Positions 1 to 5,189 of a stretch of DNA of 6,227 nucleotides are shown here, piece by piece; the stretch's first letter is position 1, and every line of letters begins with the position of its first letter. The notes beneath the pieces are model-generated. The model did no database searches. It was not told the DNA's origin and worked only from the letters and a program-made list of their open reading frames with translations. Source of the DNA: an uncultured Mesorhizobium sp. (GTDB taxonomy: Bacteria; Pseudomonadota; Alphaproteobacteria; Rhizobiales; Rhizobiaceae). The stretch spans positions 1-6,227 of the forward strand of contig CATMOC010000238.1 of assembly GCA_950071955.1 (NCBI GenBank), in the 5' to 3' direction. The translations under genes were made by a program, and so were the position numbers.

Positions 1-47
1 TGCTGACAGCGGTGATCTGACATCTGTAATTTTGGGTCTGCCAAAAG

Positions 48-82
48 GGGTTCATCAAAACGAGCAATTCCGCTCTGAACCC
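48..82 (+). promoter_or_regulatory. 5' leader inverted repeat before the PepSY gene
   Basis: GGGTTCA at 48-54 is complementary to TGAACCC at 76-82. Inside it, GAGC (62-65) and GCTC (72-75) can extend the stem, with a bulge on the left arm. A second GAACCC copy at 91-96 lies directly before the ATG at 97, and the AAGGA ribosome binding sequence sits between the two copies. The left arm could therefore pair with either copy. This is seen in the sequence; any regulatory role is inference, and the repeat may be fortuitous. Confidence 0.3.
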
Positions 83-96
83 AAAGGATAGAACCC

Positions 97-594
97 ATGT
101 CCAAACTTCTCCTTTCCACCGCCGCCGTTCTAATGCTGGCTGCGCCAGCCTTCGCGGAAGACATGAAATGCAATGTGCCTGACCAGACCACATGGATGTC
201 GCAGGAAGACCTGACCACGATGTATGTCGAGCAGGGCTACGAAGTGAAGAACATCAAGATCGACAAAGGCTGCTATGAAATCTATGGCATCAACGACAAA
301 GGCGAGCGCGTCGAAATCGAGGTTTTTTGCCGAGACGTGGACGTTGTTGACGTCGAGCAGCAGGCCGCAACCCGTTCGCTTGACCAGTTCGGCCAGGAAC
401 TCGGCTTCGCTCATGGTCGATCCTTCCAGAGCGACATAGGCCGACAGGTTCTCGACCAGGATACGGCGGCCGAGCGTCTCCTGCACCAGGTCGAGGTTGC
501 GGGCCACGATGGCGAGCGCCTCCTCGTCGTAGCGGAGCGGCAGGAGGTCGTTGAGGAACGCGCCGCCGGCCCGCGACCAGGCCAGGTGTTCTGA
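97..594 (+). CDS. PepSY-type periplasmic protein with foreign 3' end
   Basis: Residues 1-20 form a Sec signal peptide ending in AFA before EDMKC. Residues 22 to about 77 resemble small PepSY-domain (PepSY_2 type) exported proteins: a W-x-S-x-E-x-L segment, the GYEVKNIKID stretch, then GCYEIYG and DKGERVEIEV. Such proteins are usually about 90-110 residues long and end shortly after this last motif, in a stretch like YF(N/D)PxT. Their function is poorly known; PepSY domains are proposed to bind or inhibit proteases or to sense envelope conditions. Here the terminal stretch is missing. From about base 328 the frame reads through the antisense of the BufB-like gene until TGA at 592-594, giving 165 residues with no plausible domain in the second half. 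The start is supported by AAGGA about eight bases upstream. The gene is best viewed as 3'-truncated with a non-native tail. Confidence 0.6.
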   Translation: MSKLLLSTAAVLMLAAPAFAEDMKCNVPDQTTWMSQEDLTTMYVEQGYEVKNIKIDKGCYEIYGINDKGERVEIEVFCRDVDVVDVEQQAATRSLDQFGQELGFAHGRSFQSDIGRQVLDQDTAAERLLHQVEVAGHDGERLLVVAERQEVVEERAAGPRPGQVF

Positions 595-885
595 GACCAG
601 TGCCGGCTGGAACCGGTCGCAGACGGCGCGCAGGCGGCCGAGGTGCCGACGATCGATGCCCGTGGCGCTGCCGAGCGAGAGTCCGACGCCGTGGACCGAC
701 AGCGGATAGGTCTCGCAAAGGCGTTCGAGGGCGGCGACGGCAGGCCCGTCGCCCATGTAGTTTTCGGCATGGATCTCGAGCCATCCCGCGGACGGACGAC
801 GGCTCAGCATTTCCCCGATATGGGGCGAGCGCAGGCCGATGCCGGCAGCGGCGGGGATCGAGAGGGGGATGGGCTGCTTCGGCAT
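130..885 (-). pseudogene. bufB: BufB-like DUF692/MNIO RiPP maturase, 3'-truncated
   Basis: This is a multinuclear non-heme iron oxygenase of the DUF692 family (relatives MbnB, TglH, BufB), which oxidises cysteines of a precursor peptide. The ATG at 885 has a strong AGGAGG at 893-898. Family blocks appear in order: GIGLRSPH (residues 15-22), GWLEIHAENY with conserved E37, H39, E41 and N42 (34-43), SVHGVGLSLGS with H65 (63-73), SEHLAW with E99 and H100 (98-103), LNDLLPL (111-117), ILVENLSAY with E145 (142-150) and LLLDVNNVHVSAKN with D178 and N180/N181 (175-188). After about residue 196 the match stops and the frame reads antisense PepSY gene until a stop at 130-132, giving 251 residues. Normal members have about 275-290 residues, and the missing part carries the later barrel strands and the H-x-A-G-H type metal ligands. 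The product is therefore probably inactive. It lies 35 bases downstream of the precursor gene. Plasmid or paralogous copies elsewhere could compensate. Confidence 0.8.
315..330. other. Rearrangement junction between PepSY gene and bufB
   Basis: To the left, plus-strand codons follow the PepSY family pattern up to V-E-I-E-V. To the right, minus-strand codons follow the DUF692 family pattern up to the conserved LLLDVNNVHVSAKN block. Both patterns fail on crossing this short stretch, which contains a run of six T at 323-328. The exact point cannot be fixed because both frames stay plausible for several codons, as expected if a few bases of microhomology were used. The tail-to-tail geometry fits one deletion between two convergent genes. 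A misassembly would look the same. Confidence 0.6.
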
Positions 886-920
886 GGGATGTCCTCCTGG
901 GGATGGCTCGAGAAACCGGT

Positions 921-1190
921 TCAGCTCTTCGGCTGATTGCTGCCGCCGGTCAGCTTGCCGCAGGTGCCGGCGGGCAAGTAGATCCAGGCGTCGACCTGGT
1001 CGTCCGCGGTCGAGGTGCCGGCGCAGGAATGCGTGGCGGTCTGGCAGTCGTTCTGCCCGGCCTTCACGACGCCGTAGCACTTCTCGAACTTGAAGCTCGG
1101 CTGCTCGGCAGGGCCGGCGAAAGCCGACGCGGCCGAAAGGGTGGCGGCCGCCGCGAATGCGGTGCCGATGATCGTCTTGGTGTCCAGCAT
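921..1190 (-). CDS. bufA: Bufferin-like precursor peptide, DUF2282 (BufA1 type)
   Basis: An 89-residue exported peptide. A short N-terminus and hydrophobic segment (residues 7-25) end in an SAFA signal peptidase site. The mature part carries the DUF2282 signature: EKCYGVVKAGQNDC, then THSCAG, and a GTCGKL end. The four cysteines are at 38, 49, 56 and 77. Proteins of this family are bufferins: RiPP precursors whose cysteines are modified by BufB with BufC, which then bind copper in the periplasm and protect against metal excess. Here bufB follows 35 bases downstream but is truncated, and bufC is absent, so modification may not occur. The start at 1190 is chosen because it begins the signal peptide and has GGAG seven bases upstream; an upstream in-frame ATG at 1283 would add 31 uncharacteristic residues. 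The family assignment is strong; the copper role is carried over from characterised relatives. Confidence 0.85.
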   Translation of the reverse strand: MLDTKTIIGTAFAAAATLSAASAFAGPAEQPSFKFEKCYGVVKAGQNDCQTATHSCAGTSTADDQVDAWIYLPAGTCGKLTGGSNQPKS

Positions 1191-1289
1191 GGTCTGCTCC
1201 GTTCGTTGGAAAAGGCGGGTTTGATGTCCCGTCAGGAAGACTTTCGTCGATCGCCGATCCGAACTGAAATGCCGCCTCGTCATCGTTTC

Positions 1290-1306
1290 GATAGGCGCGC
1301 CCTATC
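1290..1306. promoter_or_regulatory. Dyad upstream of bufA (possible operator)
   Basis: GATAGG (1290-1295) and CCTATC (1301-1306) form six-base inverted arms around CGCGC. Read another way, it is ATAG-N7-CTAT, which also satisfies the T-N11-A spacing of LysR-type sites. It lies about 100 bases upstream of the bufA start and just upstream of the terminator of the neighbouring operon. I could not identify a convincing sigma-70 or ECF promoter with it. Its function is unproven. Confidence 0.3.
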
Positions 1307-1320
1307 CGCTTCCACACGCG

Positions 1321-1355
1321 GAAAGGCCCTCCGGGATGGCGGTCCCGGAGGGCCT
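1321..1355 (-). terminator. Terminator of the dehydrogenase-patatin operon
   Basis: A perfect 13-base inverted repeat, AGGCCCTCCGGGA (1324-1336) against 1343-1355, encloses a six-base loop. On the minus strand the stem is followed by TTTCC, a short U-tract typical of GC-rich alphaproteobacterial intrinsic terminators. It begins 35 bases past the patatin stop codon and insulates that operon from bufA downstream. The opposite strand has only CTCTC after the stem, so termination is best assigned to the minus strand. Confidence 0.8.
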
Positions 1356-1390
1356 CTCAGAGCGGGCGCCAGGCGGCCGGCGCACCGCCG

Positions 1391-2470
1391 TCAGAGGTAG
1401 CGCGCCTCGATGTCGACGCTCGACCGCTGGCCGATGGCGTCATGGTTGCCGCGCAGCCATTCGTCCGCGCGCTCCCGGCCGCGATCGCGCAGATCGGTAA
1501 GCGCCTCCCAGTCGGCATTGAGCTTGCTCGCCACCGACAGCTTGCGCATCGCTTCGTCGTCGGAGATGCTGTGGACGAAGATCCGCTTCAGATCCATCGC
1601 GCCCGCGGCCTTCATGTCGATCAGCTTGGTGACGAAGGCGATGGCGCGCATTTCGCGCAGCAGCGACGAGTTGAAGCTGATCTCGTTGATGCGGTTGAGG
1701 ATTTCGGTTGCGGTCTTGGGTACTTCCTCGCGCTCGATCGGGTTGATGTGAACGATCAGCACGTCCGGTGACGCAGAGGAATAGATCAGCGGGAAGATCG
1801 CCGGGTTGCCCATGTACCCGCCGTCCCAAAAAGCCTCTCCGTCGATTTCCACGGCCTGGAACAGGAACGGCAGGCATGCCGAGGCCATGATCGCATCGAT
1901 CGAGATCGCATCGTTGTCGAAGACCTTTACCTTTCCGGTGCGGACGTTCGTGGCGCAGATGTGGAGCTTGATCGAGCACCGCGACTTTCGGATCGCGTCG
2001 ACGTCGACGGAATCTTCGAGCACGCGGCGCAGCGGATTGAAGTTGAGCGGATTGAACTGGTAGGGCGACATCAGCCGGGTGACGAGGTCGAAGACGACGA
2101 AGGCCGGCGAATGCTCGAGCGCGCGCGACCCTACGATGCGGTCGAGCGGGCTCGGCTGCAGCGGCCCGAAAGCGGCGGCGTGGCTGACTCGGCGCCAGAA
2201 ATTCGCCAGCGCTTTCTGCGCGCCGCGGCGGCCGCCTTGGGTCATGCCATAGGCGAGCACCGCCGCGTTCATCGCGCCGGCGCTTGTCGCCACCACGCCT
2301 TCGAAAGACAGATGGTCTTCGTCGAGCAGCCGGTCGAGCACGCCCCAGGTAAAGGCCCCGTGCGCTCCGCCGCCCTGGAGGGCGAGGTTGAGCGTCTTCG
2401 GCTCCTGGATGACGGATACGGCAATCGTCCCCATCGGTTCGATCGCCTCTTGTTTTGCATGCATGTTCAT
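1391..2470 (-). CDS. Patatin-like phospholipase/lipase family protein
   Basis: A 359-residue soluble patatin-family acyl hydrolase with a Ser-Asp dyad. The oxyanion loop GGGAHG lies at residues 33-38. The nucleophile elbow is A-T-S-A-G with Ser63, so the first glycine of the usual G-x-S-x-G is alanine. The catalytic aspartate is in the DGG motif, Asp216. The core after the elbow (MNAAVLAYG) and the MASACLPFLFQAVEIDGEAFWDGGYMGNP block are typical of bacterial patatins. There is no signal peptide, so it is probably cytoplasmic. It follows the hydroxybutyrate dehydrogenase gene by 39 bases, with AAGGAG nine bases before the ATG, so the two are almost certainly co-transcribed. Known family activities are phospholipase A or lipid ester hydrolysis. 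The partner gene suggests a substrate tied to polyhydroxybutyrate granules or hydroxyacyl esters, which is inference. Confidence 0.9.
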   Translation of the reverse strand: MNMHAKQEAIEPMGTIAVSVIQEPKTLNLALQGGGAHGAFTWGVLDRLLDEDHLSFEGVVATSAGAMNAAVLAYGMTQGGRRGAQKALANFWRRVSHAAAFGPLQPSPLDRIVGSRALEHSPAFVVFDLVTRLMSPYQFNPLNFNPLRRVLEDSVDVDAIRKSRCSIKLHICATNVRTGKVKVFDNDAISIDAIMASACLPFLFQAVEIDGEAFWDGGYMGNPAIFPLIYSSASPDVLIVHINPIEREEVPKTATEILNRINEISFNSSLLREMRAIAFVTKLIDMKAAGAMDLKRIFVHSISDDEAMRKLSVASKLNADWEALTDLRDRGRERADEWLRGNHDAIGQRSSVDIEARYL

Positions 2471-2509
2471 GACCGTTTTCTCCTTGGCCCTATGAGACGG
2501 CGACTGACC

Positions 2510-3340
2510 TCAGTGCGCGGTCCAGCCGCCGTCCACCGGCAGGGCCGTCCCGGTGATGGACGAGGCTTCCTCGCCACAGAGGAAGACCGTCAGCGCGCCC
2601 ATCTCCTCCACGGAGGCGAAGCGGCGCGTCGGCTGGTTCTTCAGGAAAACGTCGCGGATCACTTCCTCACGGCCGATCCCGTGCGACTTCGCCTGGTCGT
2701 CGATCTGCTTTTCGACGAGGGGGGTCCACACATAGCCTGGGCAGATGGCGTTGCAGGTGATGCCGCTTTCGGCACCTTCGAGCGCCACGACCTTCGTCAG
2801 GCCGACGAGGCCGTGCTTGGCCGCCACATAGGCCGACTTGAACGGCGAGGCGATCAGTCCATGCGCCGAAGCGATGTTGACGATGCGCCCGAAGCCACGC
2901 TGCCGCATGGGTTCGAACGTGGCCTGGATCAGGTGGAAGGCCGAAGACAGGTCGATCGCCAGGATCGCGTCCCACTTCGCGGGCGGAAACTCCGCTATGG
3001 GGGCGACGTGCTGGATACCGGCGTTGTTGACGACGATGTCGACCTGGCCGAACCGGTCGCTCGCCCGTTCCGCCAGACGCCGGATGCCTGCCGCATCGCT
3101 CATGTCCGCTCCGTCATAGGCGACGTCGACATCGTTGGCATCGGCGAGCGCGGTCCGGGTTTCTTCGATCTGCATGGGATCGCCGAACCCGTTGAGCATG
3201 ACGGCAGCGCCGGCACGGGCCAGCGCCTCGGCAATTCCCAGACCGATACCGCTGGTCGAACCGGTGACGATGGCGCTACGGCCTTCGAGCGGGCGACGCC
3301 CGGTCGCACGTTCGAGCGCCGTTTTGGCAAGAGTAAGCAT
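2510..3340 (-). CDS. bdhA: D-beta-hydroxybutyrate dehydrogenase (SDR family)
   Basis: A 276-residue classical short-chain dehydrogenase that interconverts D-3-hydroxybutyrate and acetoacetate with NAD+, a step in polyhydroxybutyrate use. The nucleotide-binding motif TGSTSGIG is at residues 26-33 and NNAG at 105-108. The catalytic residues are Ser158, Tyr171 and Lys175 (YVAAK). Residues known to bind substrate in hydroxybutyrate dehydrogenases are also present: Gln110 (GIQHV), His160 (SAHGL), Lys168 (SPFKSAY) and Gln212 (VEKQI). The PGYVWTPL block at 201-208, the NQPTRRF block and the DGGW end are characteristic of this enzyme rather than of generic SDRs. The start at 3340 has GGAG about nine bases upstream; an upstream in-frame ATG at 3385 has no such support. 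An N-terminal extension of roughly 18 residues precedes the usual family start. It is first in an operon with the patatin gene and divergent from the LysR gene. Confidence 0.92.
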   Translation of the reverse strand: MLTLAKTALERATGRRPLEGRSAIVTGSTSGIGLGIAEALARAGAAVMLNGFGDPMQIEETRTALADANDVDVAYDGADMSDAAGIRRLAERASDRFGQVDIVVNNAGIQHVAPIAEFPPAKWDAILAIDLSSAFHLIQATFEPMRQRGFGRIVNIASAHGLIASPFKSAYVAAKHGLVGLTKVVALEGAESGITCNAICPGYVWTPLVEKQIDDQAKSHGIGREEVIRDVFLKNQPTRRFASVEEMGALTVFLCGEEASSITGTALPVDGGWTAH

Positions 3341-3423
3341 CTTGGGTCTCCGTGAGAGTATCCGGCCCCGATGGCCGCTGCTCACAGACTGCGAGAATGC
3401 CTCTCAACAGGAAAATGCCGCCG

Positions 3424-3450
3424 TGCTATGAATTCGATGCGTGCATAGCA
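3424..3450. promoter_or_regulatory. Palindrome in the bdhA-lysR divergent region
   Basis: TGCTATG (3424-3430) and CATAGCA (3444-3450) are perfect seven-base inverted arms with a 13-base spacer that contains GAATTC. The site is 36 bases before the lysR start and 83 bases before the bdhA start, where a LysR-type regulator usually binds to repress its own gene and control the divergent one. The dyad is seen directly. Binding by the adjacent LysR protein is inferred from position. Confidence 0.45.
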
Positions 3451-3486
3451 TTGGAATGCGCTTGGTCGTGCGCGCAGGGTTCGGCC

Positions 3487-4398
3487 ATGGACATTCACCA
3501 CATCAGGTACTTCCTTGCCGTCTGCGAAACGCGCAATTTCACGCGTGCGGCAGAGCGCTGCAACGTTACCCAGCCCGCTCTTTCGCGGGCTATCCAGCAG
3601 CTTGAGGACGAGGTCGGCGGCCTGCTCTTCCGTCGCGAGCGCAACCTGTCCCATATCACCGATCTGGGCGCGCTCCTGCGCCCGCGTTTCCAGCAGATCC
3701 TCGACGAGCTGATGGGCGTTCGCCAGGAGGCATCGCGCTTCCTGTGTCTGGAGGACGCCAACCTCAAGGTCGGGATCATGTGCACCATCGGGCCGCGCCG
3801 CTTCACCGGGTTGCTCGCCGATTTCCGCATGCGGCACGACGGTGTGCGCCTGCAACTCGTCGAGGGTGTTCCCAGCCGTCTGGCCATGCTCATCGAGAGC
3901 GGCGACATCGACGTTGCCCTGATGTCCTCCAACGAGGCCTTCCCGGAGCGTTTCGATGCCCGCCCGCTGTTTCGCGAACGCTTCATGCTGGCGTTCCCGG
4001 CCGGTCATCGCTTCACCGACATGGCAGCCATCCCCGTGCGGGAAGTCGGCGGCGAGAACTATCTCCGGCGGCTCAACTGCGAGTATCGCGATCACCTGTC
4101 GCATCTTTGCAGTGATCATGGGGCGACGCTTCACATCTCATACGAGAGCGAACGTGAGGACTGGATCCAGAACATGGTCGCTGCCGGACTCGGCATCTGC
4201 TTCATTCCCGAGTTTAGCGCCGTCATCCCCGGCCTCCACGTCCGGCCGGTGATCGAGCCGGAGGTGTGGCGCGAGGTTTGCCTCGTGACGATGGCCGGCC
4301 GCCGCTTCTCGCCGGCCGTTGCCGCCTTCGTCAGCGCGGTCCGGGCCTATGGCTGGCCGTCAGGCACCGCCGCTGTGCCGCACAAGAGCGCAGCCTGA
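3487..4398 (+). CDS. LysR-type transcriptional regulator
   Basis: A 303-residue LTTR of normal length. The N-terminus MDIHHIRYFLAVCETRNFTR opens the winged helix-turn-helix, and the recognition part AAERCNVTQPALSRAIQQLE covers residues 21-40. A linker helix follows to about residue 85, then a substrate-binding domain from about 93 to 290 with LKVGIM, the GDIDVALM strand and the AAGLGICFIPE segment at 232-242. The start at 3487 is chosen because LTTRs begin just before the HTH; a longer frame from 3352 adds 45 residues that do not look like protein and run through the promoter region. It is divergent from bdhA and upstream of the cupin and MFS genes on the same strand. Its inducer cannot be read from the sequence. 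The plausible targets are those two flanking units. Confidence 0.93.
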   Translation: MDIHHIRYFLAVCETRNFTRAAERCNVTQPALSRAIQQLEDEVGGLLFRRERNLSHITDLGALLRPRFQQILDELMGVRQEASRFLCLEDANLKVGIMCTIGPRRFTGLLADFRMRHDGVRLQLVEGVPSRLAMLIESGDIDVALMSSNEAFPERFDARPLFRERFMLAFPAGHRFTDMAAIPVREVGGENYLRRLNCEYRDHLSHLCSDHGATLHISYESEREDWIQNMVAAGLGICFIPEFSAVIPGLHVRPVIEPEVWREVCLVTMAGRRFSPAVAAFVSAVRAYGWPSGTAAVPHKSAA

Positions 4399-4475
4399 CC
4401 ATCAGCCTCTCCTTCCGTCCCAGTTTCCCACGTGGTTGCGATCGACGCGACGGATGACGCGTGACCGCCGGCGGA

Positions 4476-4496
4476 TCGATACGCCGCAGGTATCGA
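4476..4496. promoter_or_regulatory. LysR-type operator candidate upstream of the cupin gene
   Basis: TCGATAC (4476-4482) and GTATCGA (4490-4496) form perfect seven-base inverted arms around a seven-base spacer. The core is ATAC-N7-GTAT, which obeys the T-N11-A rule and equals the consensus described for BenM/CatM-type LTTRs. It lies between the lysR stop and the cupin start, about 100 bases before the latter, consistent with an activator site. No clear -35/-10 pair could be assigned downstream. Confidence 0.5.
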
Positions 4497-4598
4497 AACG
4501 AAAGGGACCCGGCATTTCCGCTCTCGATCGTGGCGGGCCACTCTGCATCGCATGCCCCGCCTGAAGCGCCGGGCACTTCGCGAACGGAGAACACAGAC

Positions 4599-5096
4599 AT
4601 GAACGCATTCGCCAAACGCAACATCAACCCGCTGAAGCTCGCAGCCGCAGTCGCGATCGCTTCCGCAGCCATCCTCGCCGCCGCACCCGCCGGAGCCGGG
4701 GAATGCCCCGCCGACCAGGTGATGGCCGGCGCCACGAAGCCTGGTGCCACCATGCCGGCCGGGGTGACGGACGAGGTGCTCGCCAGCATCGACCTGTCGT
4801 CCAAGGGTGCGGAGTGGAAAGGCCACCTGCTGCGCATGCGCAAGCTCGTCGTCCAGCCGGCAGGCGTGGTCCCGTGGCACGAGCATTCCATGCGCCCTGC
4901 CAACATCCTGATCGCATCCGGTGCGATCACCGAGTACCGCAGTTCCTGCAAGGTTCCGATCGAGCACGTGGCCGGCGATGTCGCCGTCGAATTCGGCGAC
5001 CTGGCGCACTGGTGGAAGAACAACGGCGCGGCTCCGGCCGTCCTCTACTCGGCAGACATCCTCCCGCCCGAGATGACCGACGATCATACCATGTGA
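4599..5096 (+). CDS. Secreted single-domain cupin protein
   Basis: A 165-residue protein with a Sec-type signal peptide: positive residues near 6-13, a hydrophobic core to about 30, and cleavage near AGAGE, so the mature protein should be periplasmic. A single cupin barrel follows. Motif 1 is GVVPWHEHSMRPANILIASG with metal ligands His94 and His96, but the usual glutamate position reads RPAN. Motif 2 is GDLAHWWKNNG with His137 and Asn142. Three histidines could hold a metal without the glutamate. Two cysteines (36 and 117) remain after processing and might form a disulfide. The start has GGAG nine bases upstream; an upstream in-frame ATG at 4461 lacks a signal peptide. It follows lysR on the same strand and precedes an MFS gene. 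The substrate or reaction is unknown; small cupins include dioxygenases, isomerases and ligand binders. Confidence 0.82.
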   Translation: MNAFAKRNINPLKLAAAVAIASAAILAAAPAGAGECPADQVMAGATKPGATMPAGVTDEVLASIDLSSKGAEWKGHLLRMRKLVVQPAGVVPWHEHSMRPANILIASGAITEYRSSCKVPIEHVAGDVAVEFGDLAHWWKNNGAAPAVLYSADILPPEMTDDHTM

Positions 5097-5135
5097 TCGG
5101 CCCCCGAGCCTCTGCTCCTCCCACCACTTCCCCCG

Positions 5136-5173
5136 GCCATCCCCGTCCTGACGAACGGGGATGGCGCCTTTTC
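5136..5173 (+). terminator. Terminator-like hairpin between cupin and MFS genes
   Basis: The arms at 5136-5146 (GCCATCCCCGT) and 5155-5165 (ACGGGGATGGC) pair over 11 bases around an eight-base loop. They are followed by GCCTTTT on the plus strand, which fits an intrinsic terminator with a short U-tract. It lies 39 bases after the cupin stop and 16 bases before the MFS start. The MFS gene may be expressed by partial read-through or from its own promoter. Confidence 0.7.
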
Positions 5174-5189
5174 CATCTGGAGACATCCG

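Noticed and set aside
921..1283. Longer start for the bufferin precursor at 1283
   Set aside because: The extra 31 residues would bury the signal peptide and lack a ribosome site; the start at 1190 is typical of the family.
1191..1320. An ECF sigma factor promoter for bufA, since some bufferin operons are under such control
   Set aside because: A GAAAC-like element is present on the minus strand, but no convincing partner element at proper spacing could be assigned by eye.
600..1400. A 266-codon open frame on the plus strand
   Set aside because: It runs antisense through bufB and bufA and across the terminator, with no domain and Arg/Gly-rich composition.
1961..3355. A 464-codon open frame on the plus strand
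   Set aside because: It lies antisense to the patatin and hydroxybutyrate dehydrogenase genes, which have full catalytic motifs. Its translation is rich in Arg, Gly and Asp with no recognisable domain, as expected for a shadow frame in GC-rich DNA.
4532..4561. Inverted repeat GGCGGG/CCCGCC before the cupin ribosome site, considered as a riboswitch or terminator
   Set aside because: The arms are only six G/C bases with a large asymmetric bulge and no T-run, so it is likely to arise by chance in GC-rich DNA.
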